Origin: Cylindrotheca closterium
Lineage: Eukaryota; Bacillariophyta; Bacillariophyceae; Bacillariales; Bacillariaceae
Assembly: GCA_933822405.4 (NCBI GenBank)
Contig: CAKOGP040002202.1
Location: 248,001-312,000 of the forward strand
Reading direction: 5' to 3'
Length of the DNA: 64,000 nucleotides
Shown: positions 43,888-55,785 of the stretch, piece after piece
Layout of the letters: each line of letters opens with the position of its first letter
Numbering within the stretch: position 1 is the stretch's first letter
Position numbers and translations under genes: made by a program
The notes under the pieces: model-generated
The model's input: the letters and a program-made list of their open reading frames with translations, nothing else
The model's database searches: none
Told to the model about the DNA's origin: nothing

Positions 43888-46268
43888 TCAGAACAATCTC
43901 TTGAGAGCATCAATACCAGCATCCAACGCCGCAATCTCTTTGTCATACCTCTCTATGGCGCGCTGCTGTTCGGGAGGCTACGACCAAACGCCCAATCTCC
44001 GATTCCATGACGTTGGACAAGATGTCATTCAGCCGACGATCATACTTTTGCATGACTTCAATGCAGATCATTGGAACAGTGTCAACAAAGCGTTTCTCAG
44101 CGACCTTGCCGTAAGCACTCAGCGCGTGCTGCATCTCTTCAGCCATGTGATCATCCATGGATCTCGCTTGCTTCTGTTCAAAAACAAGCTTGACTGCAGA
44201 ACGAATTGCTGGCTTTTGCATATGTCCATGATCCGTGCCAATCGGAGACATGAGTTCTTCCATCAATCGCTGAGATCGAAGCTTGGATAGATTCTCGAAT
44301 AGATCATGCCTGTAAGGAACCTGTTCACGATTGATGAACTGTGAAAGTTGGGCCTTAGATTCTTCCATCAAGGTTCCAACCAGCTCGGATGACGTGAATA
44401 GCAAGAACTCTCGCAACATGGGCAATGATTCGATTTTGCGAATGCTCTTGATATAATCTGTAGTTGCAGTTACTAACAAATCAGAAGTATATCTCAACAA
44501 TTCTTCAGCGGGAAGCCGCCAATCCTCATCAATCAGATTGGCCACAATACCTTTGAAGGCCTCCGTGTTGATAAAGATTGGAAGGTCATATGGGCGGTTC
44601 ATTTTGATCAATTTTCGAATCCATTCTGAAGCAGGTCGGACCAATTCCAATGGGACTGGCTCCATGGCGAAAGCATGATTGTTGTAGCCCATAATCATCA
44701 CCTCATTTCATTTCTCGTAGACATCGCCGAGAGTAAGGTCAGGTGGAGGGCTTTCGTCCCGGAATTTACGCCGGATGCCCGTAAAATAGACTTTATCCCC
44801 TTTCAGGTATCGTACGGTCTCCCTAATCTCTTCAAATTGAACAAATGCAATGACGTCTACTCCCACAGTAATATTGGATATATTTGCTAAGCGACTCTTG
44901 CTAAGAGTCTCCTGAAACCGATTCGATGCCGAATGAAACTCGGCAGAGGGTTTTACTTCCAAAATGCTTCCCCCCCCCCCCAATGAGCTGACCACCAAAT
45001 ACCAATGGTCCAATTGACCTGCAGAAGTCATCCGTGACCTTCCTAAACAATGCTCTCTTCTCGGTCAAATTGGAAGGAATCACACCAAGTTCTTGCCGAG
45101 AGGAGACCGCCGAATCACGCTTCTCTTTCATTTCTGATACAATATTATGAAACGAAAGGCGGATAAGTTTCATTTGAAGTTTCCCGAGCTTCACGCGTAG
45201 AGCGGTTGTACCAAACAAGGTCTTGTCTTCAATCCCACGCCATGGCTCCTTGTTGTAGAAAAAGCTCGCTTCTTGCGCCAGACCTTCTTCGATCGTCGTC
45301 TTCTTGTTCAGCGCTTCTTGTCCTCGACCTTTCACCATGTGAAAACCAATTTCGAAGTGCTCAGTCTTCTCGCCGAGAAGAAGCTCTTTTACGCCGCCTT
45401 CGGCTCCAGAATCAATCAAGTCAGGTTTTGTCAGTACCGGTATAGTACGTTTCGTGTCAGGATCAACCTTCAAGGCTTCTGCCATGATCTGTGAGTTATG
45501 AAAGTCGACGTTGGCTGGCAGAACGGCCAGAATCACACATCGCGGGTTCGTCAAGTAGTCGGACAGCAATGCCTCGATGTCTTGCGATAGGCCGGCACTC
45601 TCACCCTTTCCATGAGACCGGACGATGCCCGGAAGATCAATCAAAGTGAGGTCCTCGCAATGCGGACAAGTCATTTCCACACTCACAACATCGCGAGCAG
45701 CCTCCTTGTTTCGTTTCGCAACAATGTGCTTTTGAGCATCCAAGATGTAGCCTGTAAGATCATCCCAATTGGCCTCTGTCACTTTCCTCGGAATAAACTC
45801 GAAGTCGGGTCCTTCAGGAATATCTTTCCAAATGATCTTGACGGTTGCTGATTTGGATTCTTTTGTATGCATTTGAAGTCTGATGGGACACCGAGTGGTC
45901 AACTTATCATTGCTAGGAAGCTCCACCATGGATATCATGGAAAGAAGACTTGATTTACCGCTGCTAGTATCTCCCATAACAGCAATCATAGGCAGGTCGA
46001 CGTATTCATCAACATTGAACTGAGCCAACTTGTTCATGAAGCCTCTGTACTGTTCATATCCGCTCCCCTCGTGGGGATGGGGAGCATTGCTGGTGGAAGA
46101 CCTGGGCTCGTGTGCAGCTACTCCATGTTTTGTTGAGGTATCATGATCGGGAGTTCTATCCTCGTCGTGGGCTTGATACTGTACTGCCTCAACTGCGTCA
46201 CCAACGCAAAATACAACAAGTACACAACATGAGTATAGGACTGCCTGAAAAAGGGTTATCTTTATCAT
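43888..46268 (-). pseudogene. Dynamin-like (Mx-type) GTPase, disrupted by three lesions
   Basis: The N-terminal GTPase part is intact and clear from the ATG at 46268: G1 GDTSSGKSS (residues 99-107), G2 TTRCP, G3 DLPGI, G4 TKPD. The stalk and GED are also recognisable (LPIFINTEAFKGIVANLI; C-terminal RYDKEIAALDAGIDALKRLF). Three breaks separate them: a run of twelve C at 44970-44981 shifts the frame (11 or 14 would fit), an in-frame TGA lies at 44708-44710, and a further shift near 43975-43990 lets one frame stop at 43943 while the natural C-terminus continues to 43888. A 52-nt intron (45018-44967) could remove the first break, but its acceptor lies in a G run. The N-terminal hydrophobic start is uncertain. 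Either a recent pseudogene or assembly errors. Confidence 0.75.
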
Positions 46269-47071
46269 TGGCTCAAAGCTTTCAGATTCAGGCCTTTCCT
46301 CCAAAATACTGCGAAGGATTGCCGAAATCAGATATGAAGAGAAGAAGCGCTAGCTTGCGATATTGGCGTACACCGTTCTCTACGGTACATGGAATTTTCA
46401 GGTCAGCATTCTGGATCCGCATGCAGGAGGACGAAGGATCTTGTGATTCTTGATTGGCCAGTATGCAATCTGAATTTTTCAGGAGAAAGTACCGCAGCCT
46501 GCCAATAACCAAGAGGTACTACTGTACCGTACTGGTACCGTGGTGGCCCCAGTTTTGCGACGCAGTAAGGATGCCATGGGTTTTGCTTTTTCATACCCCT
46601 ATGCCGAAGAGAATTTACCCTGCTGATACATATTATATAGGTTGCTATGAAACGGTATCACATGATGTGTATCGAAGATGACAAATCTCTTGGCGGAGTG
46701 CGTTACAGACTTACTGAAAAGTATATCATTTTCGCGCATTTCCGCACGAAACGTATATCGATATCATATACTTTTGATTCATATGTAAAAATGTTGTTCC
46801 CACAAAGGCTTGCGGAAAAGTATATACCTCTCCGGGTCCCTTGATATACGATGCGATTTCAAGTCAGGCTCAATTTTGGCACGTAGAAATCGTACCGTTT
46901 TCGCGTAGACCAGAATACTGGCCTGGTTGAGAATATTGGAAAATACACGTTCCTCAAAAGACACCAGATTGCCCACAACAAACGAAAACATCACCGTCGA
47001 TGGATACAAAACAAACGAGAGAAATGAAAGGAAATGAAAGAAGAGCAAAGGTGCTGATGTAAATGTAAGTT
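46269..47071. other. Intergenic region, no gene seen
   Basis: Contains a GTAC-rich patch at 46516-46544 and repeated GAAAAGTATAT strings near 46715-46820. No convincing reading frame. Confidence 0.45.
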
Positions 47072-47897
47072 TTAGATGGCAACATCTCGGACTTCGTGTG
47101 GAATTTTCTCAAACATGGCTCCTGCAAAACCTGTACGGGTTGGACTGGTGACATCGGCATCGCTTTCGTCAAACCACCCTCTCTGAAAGGAACACCTTCC
47201 ATGGACGGGGATACCAATAGACTTGCAACGGTGCCCTCCCGATCCTTCAAGTGCCACCGATTCACCTTTGCTTCCAGCACATTCACATTTGCCCACTCTT
47301 GGTGGCGTTTGATATGGCTGGAATGAATCCTCTTGTGTTATTGTCACACATATCAATCAGCCACTGGACGTATCTGGACGAGGTCTCCGCATCCTGGGCA
47401 CTACAGAGCAACCAGTTCATTGTAATCTGGCGCCATAATGAGGACAAAGGACCGCAAGGAGTATTATGTTGGCGCTCTTTTGTGAAGAACATACTGGATG
47501 GCGTATCTTCCAGATTCGACACCACTTCTTCATCACCTGAATCAACAATCAACATTGTTCTGCGCTGGCTGGTCCATGGGGTTATCGGTAATTTGATTCG
47601 ATGTCTGTCGTTTCTGCTGAGAAGATCACTGCAGCAGGCGCTTATTGCTGTTGGTCTAGATTGCGGGTATGTTGTCAAACCGATGAATGTTTGACATCTC
47701 GCCTTTTACCATGACCCATTGGACCCAGCAGAGATACCCAGAAGAGATGTGAAAGAAAGCTTCTGATCATAAATCCAGAATTGGACTGAGGACAGAATAC
47801 TAGTAGCGGCTTCTGTCACGACAATAAGCAGGGATGTGCTGGAGCGGCAATCATACCGTTGTTCGAGTTTTGTTGCTCCTAGAATGAATGGCTTCAT
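47072..47897 (-). pseudogene. Possible degraded or poorly resolved gene
   Basis: Three minus-strand frames follow one another with protein-like text: a hydrophilic part with SSLWRQITMNWLLCSAQD, then RHQEWANVNVLEAK with WHLKDREGTVASLL, then RGWFDESDADVTSPTRTG ending in VRDVAI. A GT to TTTCAG intron of 83 bp (GTGAATCGG to CCTTTCAG) would join the last two, and one of about 69 bp would clear a TAA near 47691. The join between the first and second parts has no good splice site. It could be a small gene of three to four exons or a decayed one. No family recognised. Confidence 0.3.
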
Positions 47898-49058
47898 AGC
47901 CGAAGGACTCTATATTATAATGTAGCATATTAATTGATTGTAAACCGTTTACTATAAACGCAACTAGCAGTTTTTAATGATCCATGTCGGCCCTTCCTAT
48001 AGAAGCAACCTCGAGGACGCCTGGGCATTGTTACTTCATCTCATTCACCATACTGGAAGGATAGTTTTCATCGCCGTCTCATTGCCAGGGCAGGGCGTTG
48101 AAGGATGTGCCATGTAGGCCCTTGCCAGAATCATCGCCTATTTTGGGAAGAACTTCTTCTTCCTCTTGCCTTGATGTAGCTCGAAAAGGAGTCGAAGAGG
48201 ATGTGCCCCAAGGTCCTGTCACCGTGCACAATAGCTGGTATCGATTGAGGCATCGTGATTCTTCCAGAGGCTGTACGTCCCTGAGCTGGTTGGGTGCCTC
48301 CCGTGTATGGCTCCTCTCATCAGCGTTCTTGGAGTGAAATACACTGCATTATTTTATTGTCTTTGGGATGAACATCAAACGATATCCAGTGACTTCTACC
48401 CACGATAAAGTATGTTTATGCAGTGAGAGGACGTACAGACGTTACCGTATATGGGGGTATATACCGGTACGTTTCCGCCGGTCACTACAGTAGTTGTTGT
48501 GTGGCGCTAATAACGCAAGACAGACAAACTGTTGTACCTATGAATGCGGTGGGCCACCTGCTTGGAAAGGAATAAGCTCCTACGCACAGAACTTAATGAT
48601 ATTAAATTCTGAAATCTACGCAATGCTCTGACCTGGCGTACTATATATATCATACCGGTCTCCTCCATCTGCCCAAATCTGCATGGCATTTAGGCAAGAA
48701 AAAAAACAGATTATAATTACCCCGCCACCAACATTGTCGTAAGCAGGCGCTATTTTCAATTTGTCGATGCCAACGATTTTTCAATTAAAGATGCCGCGCT
48801 ATTCCTGACGCCAACGATTTTTAAGACGCGGCGCTATTTCTTGATGCCAATGATTTGGATCTACGAAAAATAAAAGCCTCTATTCCTTCTTTTTCAGGTA
48901 CATATTATATATAAAACACGACCAATTTTTAGAGCTGTATATATATATGATGTAGTTGAAAAGCTCGTCTTCTCACATTTTGAGCACGTAGACTAAACTA
49001 TTTTCACGGTTTTTGCACACAGTATTCACTACTCACAACCTCACAAACGGGTAGAACC
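47898..49058. other. Gene-poor region upstream of the cyclase gene
   Basis: Contains GTAC/CCGGTAC motifs near 48447-48480, a degenerate repeat at 48746-48857, and TATATATATATGA at about 48938-48950, 110 bp before the cyclase start, which could act as a TATA element. No gene is visible. Confidence 0.5.
48746..48857. repeat. Degenerate tandem repeat, three copies
   Basis: Three units share the frame GGCGCTATT, a short variable spacer and GATGCCAACGATTTT. They start near 48746, 48794 and 48828, with spacers of different length, so the array is old. Confidence 0.65.
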
Positions 49059-52000
49059 ATGTACGGCCTTATCTTCGAAGTCCTTGAAGACTTTGTTGTC
49101 GACATGCATGGGACGGAAGCTTGGCATAAGATAAAAGAGATCGCAGGGTGCAAAACGGATGACCAGGCTTTTTTGCGAAGGGCCAACTATGACGATGAAG
49201 AACTGTTTGCACTCGTCGATGCAGCTGCATCACTCCTAAAAGTGTCTTCTTCAGATGTTCTAAAAGCCTATGGTCGGTATTTTCTCATCAAAAAGCTCTC
49301 TGGAGGTGGATACAGTGAGCTGTTGAAATGTCAGGGGTCTACCTTGCGCCAATGGCTTTCCAATCTCAACGCCATGCATGAATACATCAAGAGAAGCTTT
49401 CCAGGGGAAGGGTTTATCGCACCTATATTCTGGTGTGAAGACTGCGAAGACTTCAATGGGTCCATTCTTCTACATTACTACTCAATGAGGGGAAATAGGC
49501 TTGTTCAAATGGTAGTTGGAATTGTGGAGGAACTCGCAATTCAACATTTCGATTTGGAGGTCAAGATGAATCAGACTTCCTTACAAGGGGAAGGCGGGGC
49601 AGCATTCACGACATGGCGGGTGTCAGCTGTTGATGAATCTAAGCAGTGGAAGCTCTCACCAAGAAACGACGTCGAACATCAGGTTGATTTTCATGACGTT
49701 CCAATTCCTGAGAAATGTCCTTTCTCGGGGCGAAAGCTCAAAAGGGGGACAAGCGATGCTAGCACAATAATAACGTCGACAACAGCGCAATGTCCATTTC
49801 ATAGTGGTATATCCAAGGGCACAAGTCAGTCTGGAACCGCCGAGACGTCCTCAGTTATCTCATTTTCAAGATCTAGCGAAGCTGGTGACGTTGCGAATTC
49901 CTTCAGATTCGAATTGCAGCATCTGACAGAGCTCTTCCCATTTCACATCTTGGTCGATGAAAGTTTCTCGATTATCAATGTCGGCGAAAAGCTATCAAGA
50001 CTTCTGAATAAGTCTGAGCAGCAAATTGAAGGCTTACACATCGGCGATATCGTCGAAATTACAAGGTAAGCGGCTGCTCTTTTAGAGTAATTGCTATTGC
50101 CATCGTGGTATTCGGTGTGCTAACCTTGGCATTCCAAACTCAGGCCTGTGATGGTTTCTTCGTGGGATTGGAAGTCGCTCAACAAATTATCCGATCAAAA
50201 CTTTTTCCTTACTCCGACAATCAAGGTATCGCCCTTTCGCAACCAATTGGAGTCATTGTCTTTGCTTCAAAAGAAAGTCTCCATGGCAGATAGCACTATC
50301 CGGTTTAAGGCTTCCATGCACCGCTTGTCGTCCGAGCAGGTCCTTTTCTCTTTGGCACCAGATGCTAGAAATGTTTCCGACCTTCATGACATGGGATTGA
50401 CATTGTCCGACCTGCCACTCTCTAGCTGTCAGCGTGATGCTGTCCTTTTGGGCGAACACGTTGCCCAGGAGGCCGACAAAGCTCACGAGCTTGACAAGCT
50501 CAGCAGACGAATGACAGCCGAAAAGGACCTGTCGAACACTCTCCTGAACAACCTGCTTCCTCAAAAGGTAGCCGAGGACCTTCGACGAGGAAAGACTGTT
50601 GAGCCAGTCTTCCATGAAAACGTCACGCTGTTCTTCTCTGATGTAGTTGGATTCACCAACATCTGCGATCAAGTCGAACCATGGGATGTAATCGACATGA
50701 TGAACCAACTGTATTCAGTGATGGATTTTCTCGCCAGTCACTTTGATCTGTACAAGGTCGAGACAGTCGGTGATTCCTACTTGTGTGCTTCCGGGCTGCC
50801 GGATTCCGACGAGTTGCACGCCGAGAAGATTGCGAACTTTGCTTTGGCAGTTCTGGAGTGTGTCAAGCACATCAAGTCTCCCATCGATGGATCTCCTATT
50901 CAGCTTCGAATTGGAATACACACTGGCAGCTGTACCTCTGGAGTTGTTGGAACATTGACGCCTCATTACTGCTTGTTTGGTACGTACATGCCATATGTGG
51001 AATTCGAATTTTCATTCGGAATCAATCGATCGATTAATCTTATTGGGCTTGTGATTCTTTCTTTTGTAGGTGACATGGTCAACACAGCTTCTCGACATGA
51101 GTCAACAGGTATTGCCGGCAAGATTCAATGTTCAAGTGTTCTGTACGGTAGACTCGAACATTTCTCGAAAAGCGACGATCGTCAGTACAACTTCAAGGCA
51201 CGGGGTCTTGTTGATATGAAGGGCAAGGGAGAGCAATACACCTATTGGCTGGAGAGCGCTACAGATGAAAACGCTGCAATCAATGCGGAATCATTAAACA
51301 ATATCTCAAGCCAGGTGGTCGAGATGCTTGGAACCAAGTCTTGGAAGAAGAGGCACTACTTTAGAGGGTTATCGGGTGATGGTTCGAGTCATGGCCAGAA
51401 CACGACTGAATCTTCACACTGTTCTCTATCGGATGAAAACGCATCTACTTGCCCCATTGAAGCGTTTGGCAACGATGATTCGCCAGAAGATGGTGACACG
51501 ATTGCTCCCATTGTGATTGATTTCTCACCGGAGAAGAGGATCAATTCTTGGGGCGAACTCAGCTCCGACGTGACCTCATCTCAGTCAGAGACTGAATCCA
51601 TCATTTTTGACATGTTGGCGCAATCAATGAAGGATTGCATTTTGAAAAGTGGAAACAGATTGCAAGTCATGGAAGAGCAGCTTCGTGGATTCGTCGCCTC
51701 CACCACAAACATCTACATTGCGAATCCTGAAGGAGTCGAGCTGCACAATATCGCCAAGCTACTTTTGCGATGCAACTACCTCTGGGGAGCAAGGAAGCGG
51801 AACGAGAGATCTCCATACGCACTTGGTGCGAACCCTTGGGATCATTTCACCCTTCTTTTCAGTGCCTTCATCCACCGAGTCAAGCATACTGGATCAGCCA
51901 ACGCCACTCTTAGAAGCGAAAGCCATCCTATTGCCCAGATGTACGAAGGGTTGTTATCTTGTCAGGAGAGATTATCGGTCGACTTTGCATTCACTCTGCT

Positions 52001-53945
52001 GGAAGACGAGTTTGGAGAATTGTACGACGAGATCAGCTTTGGCTGTCCGAACTTCAGAAGTCTGGTTCGCAAGGCAGTTCTCAGTACTGATTTAGAGCAT
52101 GAAAGCACCGTTCACAGTATGCTTGGAAAGTGTCAGCAATTGAACTCGATGGTCTGTGTGGATGAGCGACAAACTCGGCAGCGCAATGCGGCAAACGTCG
52201 GACTCATCTTGGCCATGGCTACGGTCGGGCAATATACACAATCACTTGATCAGTTCCTGAAGTATAGCAGCGAAGAGTATGAAAAGTCGCTGAAGGCTTC
52301 CGATTCTAATATTTCGGAAAGCTGGTATTACGAGCAGAGCATGTTCATGAAGGATGTCTTACTTCCCTTGATCGATGAAGTGTCAGCTGTGTTACCGCTT
52401 TCTGGATACTTGGAAGAAGGTGCAACAGAAAACATTGCCTTTTGGGACAAGAGGGGGCAGGAGTGGATGGTAGCTAACAGTCTGAAGAAAGCAAAGGTCC
52501 ACGTGGCAATGGAAGGCAGCATCGAATGGAAGTTTCACTTGGAAAAGCTGGTATCCGCCAACGTTGGTATCCTTGAGTCCCTGCTGGCGCAAGTCATGAC
52601 TACCCGTCACGGAAACGAGCCAACATATCTGGATGACGGAGTTGAGTCGACTTCCCTAAAGCCGTATGAGGAGATCCAGATGTTCATCAAAATTAAGAGG
52701 TCAAAACTCGAGAATGAGCATGAAACGACTGGTATTCATGAAATTGATGCTGATGCTCGCTCCGAATTAAAAGACTTTGTGAGAGTCATCGCCGCTAGAT
52801 ACGAGAACAACCGATTCCACAACTTCTTGCATGCGAGTCATGTTGCAAACTTGTCAAATCTCCTTGTCAAGGGTATCCATTCAACGGGAGGATCATGTGG
52901 CGCCAGCAATATTGCCCATGATCCGCTTGCTCGCTTTGCTATTGTCTTGTCAGCACTAGTGCATGATGTTGGACACACTGGAGTCCCCAACAGCCTACTT
53001 GCTGAAGAACAGCCAGTACTTGCAGATATCTATAATCGCAAGAGTATCGCTGAACAGAACTCGATCGATACAGCTTGGGGTATTCTCATGTCTCCCAAAT
53101 TTAAGACACTACAACATTGCCTCTTCGAATCGAAGCAAGAGAAACATCGATTCCGCCACTTGCTCGTCAACTGTGTAATGGCAACTGACATTTTTGACCA
53201 AGACTTGCGCGCATTGCGACAGTCAAGGTGGGAGAAAGCGTTCTCTGTTGAAGACGAGGAAGGGCACTACAAGGCCACGAGTGTCATTGAGCACATCACG
53301 CAGGCATCCGATGTAGCTCATACCATGCAAGAGTGGGAGATTTACCGCCAATGGAACGAGAGTCTCTTCAAGGAAATGTACCATGCATACACTGAAGGAA
53401 GAGCTGCGAAGGATCCATCTGATGGTTGGTACGAGGGCGAGCTTTGGTTCTTTGACAACTGGGTGATCCCATTGGCTCAAAACTTGAAGGAATGTGGAGT
53501 CTTGGATCTTGTGAGCGAGCAGTTGGTGAAACAGGCTCAAAGTAATCGACACAGATGGCAGTTGGAGGGCAAGCAGATTAGCCAAGAAATGTGCTCTGGT
53601 ATCAAGTCGAGTACTCGAATGTTGGAGCGGTCACCGTCAAGTTGTTGCCTTCATTCTCTCTCTGCTAGTAGTGAGCATTCAAGCAGTTCCGCCAGTCATC
53701 TGGCATCTCGGATGGTAACCGAAGCGGAGTCGCTGTCGAGAGTAATGGCTCGATACGAACGCAAGTACGAGACAGTATTGGAGAGTATGATTGCTCTGGC
53801 TTACAAAGGGCAACCGTTTCCAATGGACCTCGATCAACAAGATTTGTCCGATGTCCACAATCACTTCAAAGAGCAGGATTGGTATAAATCCCATGCCAAC
53901 GATAGTGACAAGGAGGCGTTGACATACAGTGCACGCGTTGCCTGA
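49059..53945 (+). CDS. NO-sensing bifunctional cyclase: H-NOX, HNOBA, guanylate cyclase and phosphodiesterase
   Basis: Three exons, 49059-50065, 50144-50979 and 51070-53945, encode 1572 residues. The H-NOX heme domain (1-185) has the proximal His107 and the YxSxR motif Y140-Y-S-M-R144, equivalent to the heme ligand and propionate-binding motif of soluble guanylate cyclase. The HNOBA region follows (about 300-450). The cyclase domain (about 490-680) keeps metal Asp in FFSDVVGFT and in KVETVGDSY; the Glu of KVET and the Cys of YCLFGD are guanine-type, and the NTASR Asn and Arg are present. A PDEase I domain (about 1195-1480) has RFHNFLHASHVANL, ALVHDVGHTG and the ATDIFDQDL Asp. Predicted to make cGMP in response to NO and also degrade cyclic nucleotide. 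Related cyclase-PDE fusions are implicated in diatom pheromone signalling. Confidence 0.93.
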
Positions 53946-54211
53946 TGATTGATTTTCATATGACCCTGTGATCCTCAACTAGAATTATGAGATAGATTGA
54001 TCTATTTTATGTACAACTTGGTTTTTTTACAGCACTGGTAGGTAGTCCAAAAAGCAAAGGGATGGTTGTTCGAGCCAAAAGCGAGGCTCTTATAGCCTAT
54101 TGATAGGACCAAAAATCTTATTTAGTTACTTCAAAACAGCCGCTGACAGATACATCCACTGGGGAACTCCAATATATTTCTACTAACAATACTACATCCT
54201 TCATGCGATGT

Positions 54212-55282
54212 CTATATTTGATTCGATAACCGGTTGGATTCCACTTCCTCACTCGGTAACGGCGCAAATGTAGTCGCAATCGGGGGAAACGGCGTCATAG
54301 ACGCCAATGTCCCAAACAGCCAATACAGAGATGCGCTGATGGACGCCACGGCTCCAAGTCCCATTTCACAATTGTTGGAATCTACGAAAGATGTACAATA
54401 TGGTGTATCCAGCAAAAAGAGCGTCAACGATTGCAGAATGGTCGCCAAGAGAAACGGCAGTGTCAAATAATGAAAGTACCCTCGTTGCGAGGGACAACAG
54501 CATCCCGTGAACAAGAACAAGAAACTCAGGCCGCCCAAGACTGATGCAGCTACGGATGCCACTCGAGCCAGTTGAAACTGCCAGCCCAACTCCAAGCTTT
54601 CTGTCTCGGAGATGCTGAAACAGGAATCTTGATAGTTATCACCTCCACCCAAGAAATTAGATTTCGAAGACGACAGGCCCAAGGCCCACAATCCCAATGA
54701 ATAATATTCCAGACGCAAGGAGTCTCCTGTATTGACAACGTTGTCGCCTCCTTCATTCATAATCCGGAAAAAGTCTTCCTCCGACGTATTCTCCCATTCC
54801 AAAGTCAAGGATTCGTTGAGCTGGATAAAATCACAAGACAAATTTGCAAATATGGAAAGCCCCAGTCCAATTGCAGTAGCAAAAAGCAACAACAAGGACA
54901 TTGTCACTTGCGAGCCAGATTCCTTGTATCGTTGGTATTTGTAATTCCGCCCGCCATTAATATTGTCTTGATTGCTCCCCGCCGCCGCTCGCTTTTGAGA
55001 TCGTTTCCATTGAGAGACTCTTCGATTTCTGACCACCAATAAAGGTATCCATATTACAAAGAATAAGATCCAGACGATCCACACCAGCATCAAAAAATAG
55101 AGAAGAGGGGTGGCACCGCTGCCCGTCTCACTGTCGGTTTCCGTAGTAGAGGAGGGCGAGTCGTCCCCATCCGTATTATTCGTTGGCATGGAAAAATTGC
55201 CATTGCTGCTAATATTGGCAGCGTCACTTGCATTGGATTGGCTAATAGGATCCCCGACATCAGTAGGTAATGAAACGGACAT
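54212..55282 (-). CDS. Four-pass membrane protein, unknown function
   Basis: Single exon of 356 residues, ATG at 55282. The N-terminal 55 residues are Ser/Thr/Asn/Asp-rich and probably glycosylated (several N-x-S/T sites). Four hydrophobic segments lie near residues 60-85, 128-150, 245-265 and 275-295 or just after, with a further one near 315-335 possible. A cytosolic basic loop follows the first segment. A Cys cluster (GCCCPSQRGYF) precedes one segment and a Cys pair flanks a likely outer loop (TPYC, SNNCEMG). No domain was recognised; genes of this type look diatom-specific. A TTTAG acceptor-like string just upstream could mean a 5' exon. Confidence 0.65.
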   Translation of the reverse strand: MSVSLPTDVGDPISQSNASDAANISSNGNFSMPTNNTDGDDSPSSTTETDSETGSGATPLLYFLMLVWIVWILFFVIWIPLLVVRNRRVSQWKRSQKRAAAGSNQDNINGGRNYKYQRYKESGSQVTMSLLLLFATAIGLGLSIFANLSCDFIQLNESLTLEWENTSEEDFFRIMNEGGDNVVNTGDSLRLEYYSLGLWALGLSSSKSNFLGGGDNYQDSCFSISETESLELGWQFQLARVASVAASVLGGLSFLFLFTGCCCPSQRGYFHYLTLPFLLATILQSLTLFLLDTPYCTSFVDSNNCEMGLGAVASISASLYWLFGTLASMTPFPPIATTFAPLPSEEVESNRLSNQI

Positions 55283-55556
55283 GTCGTCGTTGGTAATTGT
55301 ATTCGCAATGTTCGTCTAAAGTAATGTCAGCACACGCACAACCTTGGATGTTGTGATTGCTGTAAGGAAGGTGAATTTGTTGCGTCGAGAGTAATGAAAG
55401 CAGCACTGCTGATGTTGGTTGGCCACATATAGTGAAAACAAAAAAAGTGCAACAACATCATGAAAGGTGCACCCTAACCAAACGTTTCGTGTGAATCCAA
55501 AAACGCCAGCATATATAGTCATTCGTGCACCACTCCGACGACCGACAGACACCATT

Positions 55557-55557
55557 C

Positions 55558-55592
<35 letters not shown>
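55557..55592. repeat. (ATTG)n microsatellite
   Basis: About eight uninterrupted ATTG units between the membrane-protein gene and the GTAC palindrome. Confidence 0.95.
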
Positions 55593-55622
55593 CAATCTGA
55601 ATCCCCTTCCTCAACTCAAAAC

Positions 55623-55634
55623 GTACACGTGTAC
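55623..55634. promoter_or_regulatory. GTACACGTGTAC palindrome (CACGTG core)
   Basis: Perfect copy of the 12-bp palindrome, 341 bp upstream of the minus-strand membrane-protein start. See the copies at 18227 and 57488. Confidence 0.4.
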
Positions 55635-55785
55635 TGTAGTAGCGTTTCATGGAGAAAAAACATGAGCATGTTTGCGTGCCCTTCCGGAACACTATAGTAC
55701 CTACAGGAAAATTATAGACGCTATGCATTATGTGAGATGAAAAAATGTATTGTCCTACCCTCCTCCTCGTATGTTTTTCTGAAGG

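Larger units (their letters stand above)
55283..55785. other. Intergenic region with ATTG repeat and palindromic element
   Basis: Upstream of the membrane protein gene and 3' of the first Sec14-like gene. Contains the ATTG microsatellite and an exact GTACACGTGTAC at 55623-55634. No gene. Confidence 0.55.

Noticed and set aside
43573..44010. Plus-strand frame of 145 residues overlapping the dynamin 3' end
   Set aside because: The overlapping half is antisense to conserved dynamin sequence; the rest has no support.
44708..44710. TGA as a selenocysteine codon in the dynamin-like gene
   Set aside because: The position lies in a stalk region with no redox motif, and two other lesions are present in the same gene.
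55557..55592. CRISPR-like or satellite array
   Set aside because: A simple four-base microsatellite with no spacers.
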